Below are positions 27,295 to 35,992 of a stretch of DNA of 64,000 bases, in pieces. Source of the DNA: Jutongia huaianensis. GTDB lineage: Bacteria > Bacillota > Clostridia > Lachnospirales > Lachnospiraceae. A program made the position numbers and the translations under genes. Numbering within the stretch: position 1 is the first letter of the stretch; every line of letters begins with the position of its first letter. The DNA lies in assembly GCF_014384985.1 (NCBI RefSeq), contig NZ_JACRSX010000001.1:406468-470467 (forward strand), read 5' to 3'. The notes beneath the pieces were generated by a model. That model saw only the letters and a program-made list of their open reading frames with translations, was not told where the DNA came from and did not search any database.

Positions 27295-28722
27295 ATGAAA
27301 CTATCAATTCGTTCTATTTATGTTACCATCTATCTGCTGCTGGCAGCGGTAATGTTTGTACTAATTCATTTTTGGGGCGTTCATCTGGTATCAAACTCCC
27401 TGATCGCGGAACGAAAAGCGGCACTTTATGAAGAGGCCAGTTCCCTTTCGAAACGATATTTTTTTAATGTAAAATCCATCAATCAGTTTGACGACCAGAC
27501 GGAATCCTCTCTGCGGGAACGCCTGTCTTCCCTTCAGACTATGAGCCACGCCCGCTATTTTCTTGTGGACAGTACCGGCAGGATTTCTGTGGATTCCACA
27601 GCCAGAAACAGTCTGGAGGGACAAAACTTTAATGATCTGAACCCGACATTCTTAGATAACGACACCTACATTGGACATTTAAACAGCTCCTATCTCCCTC
27701 AAGAGTCTCTGTCCATCATCTATCCGTTGTCTGAGGACTACGATATGAATGGATATCTTGTCATTATGACCCCCTTAAAAACGCTTCGCGCCAACGCACG
27801 CCAGCTTACAAAGGATTACCATATATGTTTTGTCGTGTTTTTCCTAATACTGTTATTTACCTTATTTGGATTATACTGTCTGACAGTTCACCCGCTCCGT
27901 CAGCTTTCCCTGACGATCCGGGAATATTCCCGTGGACATTACAGTACCAAAATAAAGCACCTTCCTCTCCGGGAATATGACTCTTTGTCAACGGCAGTCC
28001 ATAATCTGGCATCCTCAGGCAAAAATGCAGGAGACTACCAAAAAGACTTTGTGGCAAACGTCTCCCATGACTTCCGCTCTCCCCTGACGAATATCCGGGG
28101 ATATATCGGTGCCATACTGGATGGTACGATTCCACCTGAAATTCAGGAAAAATATCTTAAAATCATCTTAAGAGAAACAGATCGGCTGACAAAGCTGACA
28201 GAACAGCTTCTGGAAATGAATCGTTACGAAAACAATGGTATCATCTTAAATTACAGCACTTTCGACATCAATGAGGTCATCCGCAATGCTGCTTCCAGCT
28301 TTGAAAAGCATTGCACCGAGAAAAAGATCTCCATTCACCTGATCTTCAACACACCATCCCTGTATGTGGATGCCGACCGCGATAAAATATCACAGGTGAT
28401 CCAAAATCTCATTGATAATGCAGTAAAATTCAGTTCACCGGATTCGTCCATTGAGATACAGACTACCGTACAAAAAGATAAAATCTTTGTCACTGTCAGC
28501 GATCACGGCATCGGCATTCCGGAGGAAAGCCTTCCACACATCTGGGATCGTTTCTATAAAACGGATGTCTCCCGCGGAAAGGACAAAACAGGCTCCGGTC
28601 TGGGACTTGCCATCACCAAAGAAATTATCGATGCCCACCGTGAATATATTCACGCCACCAGTATTCTGGGAAGCGGTACTGATTTTTCTTTCTCGCTGCG
28701 ACATCATTCATCAGGAATATAA
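27295..28722 (+). CDS. PhoR-type sensor histidine kinase
   Basis: 475 residues: membrane helix at 7-29, extracytoplasmic sensing domain of about 130 residues, second helix near 180-200, HAMP-like linker, HisKA with His258 in NVSHDFRSPLTNIRG, and HATPase_c with IDNAVKFS, DHGIGIPEE and GSGLGLAITKEI. Cognate to the regulator immediately upstream. It ends just before the bidirectional terminator at 28756-28799. Signal unknown. Confidence 0.93.
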   Translation: MKLSIRSIYVTIYLLLAAVMFVLIHFWGVHLVSNSLIAERKAALYEEASSLSKRYFFNVKSINQFDDQTESSLRERLSSLQTMSHARYFLVDSTGRISVDSTARNSLEGQNFNDLNPTFLDNDTYIGHLNSSYLPQESLSIIYPLSEDYDMNGYLVIMTPLKTLRANARQLTKDYHICFVVFFLILLFTLFGLYCLTVHPLRQLSLTIREYSRGHYSTKIKHLPLREYDSLSTAVHNLASSGKNAGDYQKDFVANVSHDFRSPLTNIRGYIGAILDGTIPPEIQEKYLKIILRETDRLTKLTEQLLEMNRYENNGIILNYSTFDINEVIRNAASSFEKHCTEKKISIHLIFNTPSLYVDADRDKISQVIQNLIDNAVKFSSPDSSIEIQTTVQKDKIFVTVSDHGIGIPEESLPHIWDRFYKTDVSRGKDKTGSGLGLAITKEIIDAHREYIHATSILGSGTDFSFSLRHHSSGI

Positions 28723-28755
28723 GTTTTCTATTTCGTCTCAAAATATAGAATATAC

Positions 28756-28799
28756 AAAAAAACCGGATCAGAAGCCTCTGCCCCAGATCCGGTTTTTTT
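28756..28799. terminator. Bidirectional intrinsic terminator between kinase and pfkA
   Basis: AAAAAAACCGGATC (28756-28769 region) pairs with GATCCGGTTTTTTT (28786-28799); loop of about 16 bases; A run on one side, T run on the other. Lies between convergent genes. Confidence 0.9.
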
Positions 28800-28822
28800 T
28801 ATTTGTTGATACTGATATTTAT

Positions 28823-29803
28823 TTATTCTCTTGTGCCAAGTACACGGGCAATCTCATACTCATACTCGTCAATGGACTTTGTCATTGCAAATGCCTCGTC
28901 TACATCTACATCATAAAGCTTGCCGTTCTTATATCCAATCAGACGGTTCTTTCTGCCTTGATCGATCACATCAACTGCATAAGCACCCATCATAGAAGCA
29001 TAGAAACGATCTCTTGCGGTCGGGCTTCCACCTCTCTGGAGATGTCCGAGGATCGTTGCTCTGGTCTCAATACCGGTAGCATCCTCAATTTTCTTAGCCA
29101 GCTCATCCGAATGACCAACACCCTCCGCATTGACTACGATCTGATGTGTCATGCCAAGCTCTCTGTTCTTATGAATCTGCTCCAGAAGTGCATCATAGTT
29201 ATTGTCAAACTTCTCCGGCAGAAGAATCTCCTCTGCACCATTTGCAATACCACACCACAGTGCAATATATCCGGCAGAACGTCCCATAACCTCAACAACG
29301 CTGCAGCGCTCGTGTGAATTGGAGGTCTCACGCAGTCTGTCGATAGCTTCCATAGCCGTATTGACAGCGGTATCAAATCCGATCGTATAATCTGTATATG
29401 CAATGTCCAGATCGATCGTACCCGGAATACCAATAATGTTTACACCAAATTTGGACAGATTCTTTGCTCCGGTAAAGGAACCATCTCCTCCGATGACGAT
29501 CAACGTCTCAATCCCCATCTCCTTACAGATCTCTGCCGCTTTCTTTTTTCCTTCTATCTCACGAAACTCTGCACTCCGGGCTGTGAACAAAAAAGTACCG
29601 CCATGCTGCAGTTTTTCTGAAACATCCTTAAATGTCAGTAAATCCATCTCCCGGTGAAGAATACCATTGTATCCTCTGCGGATACCATAAACATCATATC
29701 CTCTGGTAATACCGGTACGGACAACCGCACGGATGGCCGCATTCATGCCTGGTGCATCTCCTCCACTTGTAAGTACTCCGATTTTTCCTTTCTTTGTGCT
29801 CAT
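28823..29803 (-). CDS. pfkA: ATP-dependent 6-phosphofructokinase
   Basis: Glycolytic phosphorylation of fructose 6-phosphate. 326 residues, with VLTSGGDAPGMNAAIR at the start, GGDGSFTGA and GIPGTIDLDI as catalytic loops, and VVEVMGRSAG. Gly in GGDG and in PGT at the positions that discriminate phosphate donors supports ATP rather than pyrophosphate. The catalytic loop reads TIDLDI where many PfkA proteins have TIDNDI; the two Asp are kept. The frame is open 37 codons further, but ATG 29803 has GGAGGAAAA upstream and fits the family start. Single gene. Confidence 0.95.
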   Translation of the reverse strand: MSTKKGKIGVLTSGGDAPGMNAAIRAVVRTGITRGYDVYGIRRGYNGILHREMDLLTFKDVSEKLQHGGTFLFTARSAEFREIEGKKKAAEICKEMGIETLIVIGGDGSFTGAKNLSKFGVNIIGIPGTIDLDIAYTDYTIGFDTAVNTAMEAIDRLRETSNSHERCSVVEVMGRSAGYIALWCGIANGAEEILLPEKFDNNYDALLEQIHKNRELGMTHQIVVNAEGVGHSDELAKKIEDATGIETRATILGHLQRGGSPTARDRFYASMMGAYAVDVIDQGRKNRLIGYKNGKLYDVDVDEAFAMTKSIDEYEYEIARVLGTRE

Positions 29804-30321
29804 TTTTTCCTCCATTCTGCCACAAATGACCATGGCATCGTTAATTATTTCTATGTATGATTTATGCAGATCCCCAAAATACCCAGAATATGCACAAAAT
29901 ATAATAATATGCACACATTTCTATTTTATTATGATACGGAAGTATTTTCAATCCCTTTTTCAATATTTTTCAAAAAACTTTTCTAATTTAAAGAAATACT
30001 CCTATTCATGAAATAATCTTTATTACCTATTTTCATATTTTGTAAAAAAGGGCTGATTTTTCATCAAAAGTATGATATAATTGTGACATATTGTTGGCAA
30101 TAGGCAATATAGCCAACATTGATCATAAAAAATTGTATATTTTCGTCACTTGCATTATTTCACAATCCGTACGATAATGTAATTAGAGAAAATATGTAAA
30201 GATATGTCTAAATATTGATTGATTATTTATAAGACATGATCAGAGGGAAAGAGTAAGAACGGTTAGCATATTGTTCCCAATTATGAATAATATGTAATCC
30301 AAAAGGAAAGGGATGAATGTT
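29804..30321. other. AT-rich intergenic region upstream of the first PadR gene
   Basis: About 500 bases without a convincing gene. On the plus strand a TGATATAAT extended -10 element lies at 30073-30081. It is followed by an inverted repeat TGTTGGC (30092-30098) / GCCAACA (30112-30118), which could be a PadR operator. That leaves a 5' leader of roughly 230 bases before the PadR start. Nothing else recognised. Confidence 0.5.
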
Positions 30322-33300
30322 ATGATGTTTAACACCAGTGAGTTAATTCTCGATGCAGTTATTTTATCGATTGTGGCCAGCACGCCTGAGGGCATTTCGG
30401 GCTTTAAAATTGTTCAGAATGTCCGCTCAAAGATTGATGTACCGGAGAACACATTCTATCCTTTGTTAAAGCAGATGCAGGCCGATGGCTATCTGGAAGT
30501 TTATCATAAGGATATCGGTGGCCGTAGCCGTCGTTTTTACAAGATTACAGATGCCGGGCGCGAGCATCTTACATATTGTCAGCAGACCTGGAACAATTAT
30601 CTGCAGGGTGCCAGTTCCCTTTTAATGAATGGAACTGCACAGCCTGCTGCAGCACCTACACCGGCTCCTCAGCCACAGACGGCTTCAACATCTCAACCAC
30701 AGCCGGTTCCTGTAATGAATGTGGATCCTCAGGTGACTCCTGTTTCCGGTTCCCAGCCGGTCCCTGTGATGAACGTAACTCCTCAGGTGACTCCTGTTTC
30801 CGGTTCCCAGCCGGTCCCTGTGATGAACGTAACTCCTCAGGTGACTCCTGTTTCCGGTTCCCAGCCGGTCCCTGTGATGAACGTAACTCCTCAGGTGACT
30901 CCTGTTTCCGGTTCCCAGCCGGTCCCTGTGATGAACGTAACTCCTCAGGTGACTCCTGTTTCCGGTTCCCAGCCGGTCCCTGTGATGAACGTAACTCCTC
31001 AGGTGACTCCTGTTTCCGGTTCCCAGCCGGTCCCTGTAATGAACGTAACTCCTCAGGTGACTCCTGTTTCCGGTTCCCAGCCGATTCCTGTAATGGAACC
31101 GGTTTCTCAGGCAGCTCCTGTCCCTGAACCACAGCCGATTCCTGTAATGGAATCGGTTTCTCAGGCAGCTCCTGTCCAGGAACCACAGCCGGTTCCTGTA
31201 ATGGAATCGGTTCCTCAGGCAGCTCCTGTCCCTGAACCACAGCCGGTTCCTGTAATGAACGCAACTCCTCAGATCAATCCGGCAACTATGCAGCAACAGC
31301 AGAATGCAGCTGATACAGAAGATTCTTTCCATATCGGTGGTGCATCAGATGCTATGCTGGATTTTGATTTTTCTATCGGGGATGATGACGCTGTAAATTC
31401 CGATGATATGGGATTTTCATCCGATGGGGATTTATTCGAATTTGATAGTATACCGGCATCATCATTTATTTCTTATGACGATGCTCCAGCCGAAACGGCA
31501 CTGGAGCCGGCTCCAGCACCTGTCTATCAGGAGCCTGTTGCTCCGACTATGGAAGTTGCCCCTGTTCCGGAACCTGTCAGCGAGCCTGTTGCTCCTGCTA
31601 TGGAAGCTGCTCCGGTTTATCAGGAGCCTGTCAGTGAACCTGCTCCTGCTGTAATGGACGCTGTTCCGATTGCAGAACCTGTTGCTCCTGCTATGGAAGC
31701 TGCTCCGGTTTATCAGGAGCCTATCAGCGAACCTGCTCCTGTTGTAATGGAAACAACACCGAACGCAGAATCTGTAGCTCCAGTTGTAGAAGAAGCTCCG
31801 GTTTATCAGGAACCTGCCGATGAACCTGCGACAGAGACAATCAATATGAATGCACAGCAGCCTGTTTACCAGGAGCCTGCTGATGAGCTTGCTACTGAGA
31901 CAATTGATATGAATGCAGAGCAGCCTGTTTATCAGGAACCTGCCGATGAACTTGCCACGGAAACAATCGATATGAATGCTCCGATAGAGGAAATAGCCGC
32001 TGACGGCGTCTCAGAGGAACCTGTCGAGGACGATGAGGCAGATTTTCTCGCAGAAATGGCAATGGGTGATTCCGAAGAAAACGAAGAAGAAGATCTTCCG
32101 GAACTGGAAAGTTCCGTGTCTGACATTGCTACAATCAACGCATTGGAAAGCATGCTGACACAGCTGCGTTCTTTCGAATCTGTTATGGAAGCTCATCCAG
32201 AACCAAAAGTCGCTACGGAAGATGCTTCTTCTAACTTAAATATCAATGATATCAATGCGGTTGCTGCAATGTTAAATCCATCTGAAGCAGATTCCGCCGA
32301 AGATAATACTGCTACGCAGGAATCAACCTCTACTCCGGTTCGATATGCAGAGGTTCGTAATAAAGAAACCGATGATTCCGTCAACAGCCTTGTAGATCTT
32401 TTAAAGGATGATGACCAGCCAAAGAAGCGTGGTTTCTTTGGACGTAATAAAAAGAAAAATGTTTCAAAAGAATTTATTGCAGATACTCCAAGATCATCCT
32501 CTACACCTATACCGGTACCAAGTCAGGTTAGAGCGAAATCCGAGTCCTCACCGGTTCCTACTTCTTCTTCAAGAATGCAGGAGGTCCGCAATCCGGACAG
32601 TGACGATTCTGTCAACAGTCTTGTAGATCTCTTAAAGGAAGATGATTCTTCCTCCAAGAAGAAAGGACGTAAATCGCGTTCTGCTGCCGATGAATTCAGA
32701 GCGACTGCTGCAGATATCTCTGCAATGTCAAGTTCTGTACCTCTTCCAAAGCAGACATCTTCCTCGAACCCACTGCGGTCACTTTCTTCATCAACACCTT
32801 TACGGGTGTTCTCTTCCTCCAATCCTGTCCGGGCATTTTCTTCATCCCGACCGGTTGAACCTGTTCCAAAGGCAGAGAATTCCCAGTCAAAACCGGTATC
32901 CAGATCAAGCTACCGCGAAGTACCTGATGCCGATGCAGTTGGCGGTTTAGCAGATCTTCTGATGGAAGGAAAACAAAACAAATCTGCAACACCAAAGATT
33001 TTCAAGCAGAGAATGGTTTCCAGCTCACAGCCTCTTGCAGGAGTTTCCTCTGAAACTCCTGTATCAGAGACATCTTCTTCTGAACCACAGGCCCATAAGC
33101 CGTCTGCAGCAAAGACCTTTGAAGAGAAGGCTGCCGCTCCAAATGCAAAACCGGTGGAAACCACTGCTACTATTACAAAGCCTTTAGAGGCTAAGGCAAT
33201 CAGCACAAAGCCAACCGAGGCAAAACCGATAGAACCAAAATCTGTTGAAACAAAAGCTGTTGCTACTCCAAAGCCGGAGGCTGCTGCACAGACCCCTGCT

Positions 33301-33390
33301 GTTGAACCAGAGGAAGCTCCTATGGATGATTTCAAGCGTCGTCTGTTACAGGCACACCTAATTACCAATGAGAATGACAATAATAAATAA
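30322..33390 (+). CDS. PadR-family regulator fused to a very long repetitive, disordered C-terminal region
   Basis: About 1,022 residues. The first 95 are a PadR winged helix (ILSIVASTPEGISGFKIV, FYPLLKQMQADGYLEV, RSRRFYKITDAGREHL). PadR proteins are normally 100-180 residues. The rest is Pro/Glu/Ser/Ala-rich: ten 18-residue tandem units (30727-31266), acidic Asp-rich patches, PVYQEPA-type repeats (31500-32000), and three copies of an EVRNxxxDDSVNSLVDLLK module separated by basic stretches. It ends in a folded-looking tail PMDDFKRRLLQAHL. No membrane segment is visible. ATG 30322 is preferred over 30313 because AAGGAAAGG then has proper spacing. It heads a PadR-HAAS-toastrack operon; what the tail does is unknown. 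Confidence 0.8.
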   Translation: MMFNTSELILDAVILSIVASTPEGISGFKIVQNVRSKIDVPENTFYPLLKQMQADGYLEVYHKDIGGRSRRFYKITDAGREHLTYCQQTWNNYLQGASSLLMNGTAQPAAAPTPAPQPQTASTSQPQPVPVMNVDPQVTPVSGSQPVPVMNVTPQVTPVSGSQPVPVMNVTPQVTPVSGSQPVPVMNVTPQVTPVSGSQPVPVMNVTPQVTPVSGSQPVPVMNVTPQVTPVSGSQPVPVMNVTPQVTPVSGSQPIPVMEPVSQAAPVPEPQPIPVMESVSQAAPVQEPQPVPVMESVPQAAPVPEPQPVPVMNATPQINPATMQQQQNAADTEDSFHIGGASDAMLDFDFSIGDDDAVNSDDMGFSSDGDLFEFDSIPASSFISYDDAPAETALEPAPAPVYQEPVAPTMEVAPVPEPVSEPVAPAMEAAPVYQEPVSEPAPAVMDAVPIAEPVAPAMEAAPVYQEPISEPAPVVMETTPNAESVAPVVEEAPVYQEPADEPATETINMNAQQPVYQEPADELATETIDMNAEQPVYQEPADELATETIDMNAPIEEIAADGVSEEPVEDDEADFLAEMAMGDSEENEEEDLPELESSVSDIATINALESMLTQLRSFESVMEAHPEPKVATEDASSNLNINDINAVAAMLNPSEADSAEDNTATQESTSTPVRYAEVRNKETDDSVNSLVDLLKDDDQPKKRGFFGRNKKKNVSKEFIADTPRSSSTPIPVPSQVRAKSESSPVPTSSSRMQEVRNPDSDDSVNSLVDLLKEDDSSSKKKGRKSRSAADEFRATAADISAMSSSVPLPKQTSSSNPLRSLSSSTPLRVFSSSNPVRAFSSSRPVEPVPKAENSQSKPVSRSSYREVPDADAVGGLADLLMEGKQNKSATPKIFKQRMVSSSQPLAGVSSETPVSETSSSEPQAHKPSAAKTFEEKAAAPNAKPVETTATITKPLEAKAISTKPTEAKPIEPKSVETKAVATPKPEAAAQTPAVEPEEAPMDDFKRRLLQAHLITNENDNNK
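30727..31266 (+). repeat. Ten tandem 54-bp coding repeats inside the first PadR gene
   Basis: 540 bases made of ten in-frame 54-bp units, each coding 18 residues of the pattern PQVTPVSGSQPVPVMNVT. The first seven are nearly identical at the DNA level, the last three have diverged to QAAPVPEPQPVPVMES-type units. The homogeneity of the first block indicates recent slippage or recombination, so copy number probably varies between strains. Confidence 0.92.
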
Positions 33391-33414
33391 ATGATATAAC
33401 ATATACCTATTCAT

Positions 33415-33467
33415 AGTATCCATTGCTTTCCGGCAATGGATACTTGTATAAAACCGTATTTTATACA
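33415..33467 (+). promoter_or_regulatory. Two adjacent perfect hairpins between PadR and HAAS genes
   Basis: First stem 33415-33426 / 33433-33444 (12 bp, loop TTTCCG); second stem TGTATAAAA 33445-33453 / TTTTATACA 33459-33467 (9 bp, loop of 5). They abut with no gap. The ribosome binding site of the HAAS gene begins a few bases after the second. Neither has a proper U tail, so RNA stabilisation, processing or translational control is more likely than termination. Confidence 0.65.
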
Positions 33468-33484
33468 AAAAAGGGGAGGAAAAA

Positions 33485-34837
33485 ATGACAAAATTCGAAT
33501 TTTTAGGCGACTTAAGCCGTCTGATCGCTGACCTTCCGCAGGAAGAAATCGAACAGGCGATGGAATATTATGAAGATTATTTTGCAGATGCCGGACCGGA
33601 AAAAGAGCAGGAAATCATCCGTGACTTTATCTCTCCGGCTTATATTGCAGAACAGCTTCGGGAAGCATCTTTACAACGACAAAAAGCTGCTGCACAGGCA
33701 AGCGTACAGGAAGAAGAAAAGCAGGCAGCAGCGGCCAGAGCACAGGCGGCGGCCAGCAAACCACCGGTATACTCCCGAAAGCTTGCCGCACAGGCTCAGA
33801 AAAATGCTTCTATGGCTACTTCAACCGGATTTGTAACACAGACGCCTACAGTCAAAACAAAACCACCGGTTTCACCGGCTCAGGCTGCCGCTTCAATTGC
33901 CACCGCCCCAATATCAGGACAGGCTGTTTCCACACCGACCATGCCGTCGGGAGCTTCTGCGGCTCCGGTAACACCGGGAAATCCGGTGCCTCCACAGCCG
34001 CAAAATGCACCTACGATTCAGAGACCACAAACTTTTGGACAGGCAGGGACAGCATCTCAGGCAGCTGCGGCTTCCATTGCAGCTACACCAACTCCAGCAC
34101 AGGTTGCCGCTTCCCTCTCCGGCGCACAAACACCGGCTCAGGCTGCCGCTTCCCTCTCCGGCGCACAGACACCGGCTCAGGCTGCCGCTTCCCTCTCCGG
34201 CGCACAGACACCGGCTCAGGCTGCGGTACAGGCTTCAGCATCATCTGAACAGCCATCTAAAGCATCTTCCATGCGTAACTCTATCTTCCGCGATGATACT
34301 GAAGAAGACAAAAAGAAAGCGGAAGAAGAATTGGCAAAGCGCAATAAAACAAAAGTTGATATTAAATCAATCAACTCCACTACCTCCAAGGTAAATAAAA
34401 AACAATCCAAAGCCGAAGCAAAACGAAATGCAGCTATCGAAAAAGCAAATAATGCCGAACGGTACAGCAGTTCCAAAAAACTGGTCATCGGCATTGTGTT
34501 ATTGATCACATGTCCGATCTGGCTGACGCTTTTGGGTGTCATACTCGGAGTATTTTTACTCGGAGTATGTGCTGTGGCCGGATGTATCCTTGCCGGCATT
34601 GGATGTTTTGCCGCAAGCCTTTCATCCATTGCTCTCACACTTTTAGCATTGCTCTCCGTTCAGATTCCAACCGGTATCTTTACACTGGGAAGTGTATTAT
34701 TCCTGTTTGCTGCGGGATGTGGATTATGTTTTCTCGGCTACAAGCTGGCGACACGAATCCTTCCCGGTGCATACTTCAGTATCAAGGTATTATTTAACGG
34801 AATCAAAGCAAGACTTGCTCGTCTTGCTCTCAAATAA
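33485..34837 (+). CDS. HAAS-domain (DUF1700) membrane protein with Ala/Gln-rich repeats
   Basis: 450 residues. The N-terminus KFEFLGDLSRLIADLPQEE followed by YYEDYFADAG is the HAAS signalling domain that accompanies PadR regulators. Residues 65-300 are a low-complexity Ala/Gln/Pro/Thr region including three identical 13-residue units (34106-34222). Then a basic stretch and, from about 333, a hydrophobic C-terminal region with about four transmembrane helices. The second operon's equivalent (36348-37190) has the same ends but a shorter middle. Strong AAGGGGAGG site. Likely inner-membrane partner in an envelope-stress type circuit with PadR and toastrack proteins; that role is inferred from the family. 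Confidence 0.85.
   Translation: MTKFEFLGDLSRLIADLPQEEIEQAMEYYEDYFADAGPEKEQEIIRDFISPAYIAEQLREASLQRQKAAAQASVQEEEKQAAAARAQAAASKPPVYSRKLAAQAQKNASMATSTGFVTQTPTVKTKPPVSPAQAAASIATAPISGQAVSTPTMPSGASAAPVTPGNPVPPQPQNAPTIQRPQTFGQAGTASQAAAASIAATPTPAQVAASLSGAQTPAQAAASLSGAQTPAQAAASLSGAQTPAQAAVQASASSEQPSKASSMRNSIFRDDTEEDKKKAEEELAKRNKTKVDIKSINSTTSKVNKKQSKAEAKRNAAIEKANNAERYSSSKKLVIGIVLLITCPIWLTLLGVILGVFLLGVCAVAGCILAGIGCFAASLSSIALTLLALLSVQIPTGIFTLGSVLFLFAAGCGLCFLGYKLATRILPGAYFSIKVLFNGIKARLARLALK
34106..34222 (+). repeat. Three tandem 39-bp coding repeats in the HAAS gene
   Basis: Units 34106-34144, 34145-34183 and 34184-34222 each code AASLSGAQTPAQA and are almost identical. An AQVA/AQAA-type spacing continues on both sides in degenerate form. 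Confidence 0.85.
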
Positions 34838-34881
34838 TCTGATAGATAGAAGCAGATCATTGCTTCAGAATGGAGAATAGC

Positions 34882-35802
34882 ATGAATAATAAAATTAAAA
34901 TCATTATTGCAATCGGCATTATAGGCATTTTGGTCATGGTAGCGGGTTTTGTTATGGGCAGCGGCCCATCATCCATCCCTGCCATTTTCTCAGACCAGAA
35001 CCTTCCGGAAGGATCTGCTGCCATCAGTGATGTGCAGACCGGCGATATACGTTCCATCGAATTAAATCTGTTTTCCAGCAAGATTTCCATTAAATCCGGC
35101 GAAAACTTTGATCTCTCCGGCAGCGGTCAGTTTGATGGTTATGTTTTAAATGGCATATTATATGCAGGTGCCACAGAAGCCAAAAGATCAGCAAATATCT
35201 TAGGAATGAAATTTAATGTCCCATCAAAATGGATTTGCGGTTATGGCAGTTATGTTCTTGTCATTCCTCCGGATGCAAAGCTCGATCAGATTACCATTAA
35301 CACAAACCATTGTGATATCACATGTGATTCCCTGATCGCCAGCAAGATTAATATCAATGTCAAACATGGAGATTTAAAGATTGACCAGTTGCTTTCTGCC
35401 GACAACGCATCTGTTTCGGTAGATGGTACATTAGATGCCGCTTCCTCACAGATTGCAATAAATGGAAATATATCTGCCAATAAGCGTCTGAGCATTGGTA
35501 CTTCCGGCGCAGCAAAGGACAATACGATGAATAACACAACCATTTCCAATAAACGTGGTGGTATTACTTTGTATGGTAAGTTGACAGGAAACTCCTCTCT
35601 GCAAAGTAACCATGGAAATATTGAGGCAGCCTTATATGGCACCCATGCCAATTACACACTTCCGGCAGCCAATGCAAATCTTTTAATCCATGAGTCTGTT
35701 GCATCCACCGCTAAAGAGACAAATGAGGATGATACAAAACTTTACGGTACTGTTGCCGTAGATGCCTCAAAGGGAAATGCGTCCATCTCCTTTGAGCAAT
35801 AA
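34882..35802 (+). CDS. Membrane-anchored toastrack-domain (DUF4097-like) protein
   Basis: 306 residues: an N-terminal transmembrane helix (about 5-25), then a repetitive beta-strand region typical of toastrack/adhesin-like single-strand solenoids (YVLVIPPDAKLDQITI, NINVKHGDLKIDQL, GGITLYGKLTGNSSLQSNHGNIEA). ATG 34882 has GGAG at 6 bases; the ATG four codons earlier lacks one. Third gene of the first PadR-HAAS-toastrack operon, 45 bases after the HAAS gene, and followed by a terminator. Probably presents a beta-solenoid sensor outside the membrane. Family function is only partly known. Confidence 0.82.
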   Translation: MNNKIKIIIAIGIIGILVMVAGFVMGSGPSSIPAIFSDQNLPEGSAAISDVQTGDIRSIELNLFSSKISIKSGENFDLSGSGQFDGYVLNGILYAGATEAKRSANILGMKFNVPSKWICGYGSYVLVIPPDAKLDQITINTNHCDITCDSLIASKININVKHGDLKIDQLLSADNASVSVDGTLDAASSQIAINGNISANKRLSIGTSGAAKDNTMNNTTISNKRGGITLYGKLTGNSSLQSNHGNIEAALYGTHANYTLPAANANLLIHESVASTAKETNEDDTKLYGTVAVDASKGNASISFEQ

Positions 35803-35825
35803 CATTATTTCTACATAAAATTTAT

Positions 35826-35875
35826 ACCGGTTTTCAGAGATTGGAATATATCAATCTTTGAAAACCGGTTTTCTT
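35826..35875 (+). terminator. Intrinsic terminator of the first PadR-HAAS-toastrack operon
   Basis: 18-bp stem with one imperfect pair: ACCGGTTTTCAGAGATTG (35826-35843) with its complement at 35852-35869, followed by TTTCTTTT. Confidence 0.85.
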
Positions 35876-35890
35876 TTGTTCATATTCGTC

Positions 35891-35919
35891 TTGACAGAAC
35901 ATATTATACGGCGTATAAT
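35891..35919 (+). promoter_or_regulatory. Consensus sigma-A promoter of the second PadR operon
   Basis: TTGACA at 35891-35896 and TATAAT at 35914-35919 with a 17-base spacer: full match to consensus. Two palindromes overlap it, as expected of an autoregulated repressor operon. Confidence 0.85.
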
Positions 35920-35937
35920 ATCACCATATTATATGGT
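35904..35937. promoter_or_regulatory. Two palindromic operators overlapping the second PadR promoter
   Basis: TTATACGGCGTATAA (35904-35918) is a perfect 7-1-7 palindrome overlapping spacer and -10. ACCATATTATATGGT (35923-35937) is a second perfect 7-1-7 palindrome at the expected start site. Likely PadR binding sites, given that the next gene is the PadR repressor. Confidence 0.7.
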
Positions 35938-35992
35938 ATATAGTATTATATGCTGTAAAGTTAACTAACCAGCAACACGAAAGGAGTTTTTC

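Noticed and set aside
30727..31266. Regular 54-bp repeats that could be taken for a CRISPR array
   Set aside because: No spacers: units are contiguous, in frame, and code a Pro/Val-rich peptide within one long gene.
30656..31332. Long minus-strand and alternative-frame open frames over the PadR repeats
   Set aside because: They exist only because the 54-bp unit lacks stops in several frames; no RBS and the codon pattern belongs to the plus-strand PadR frame.
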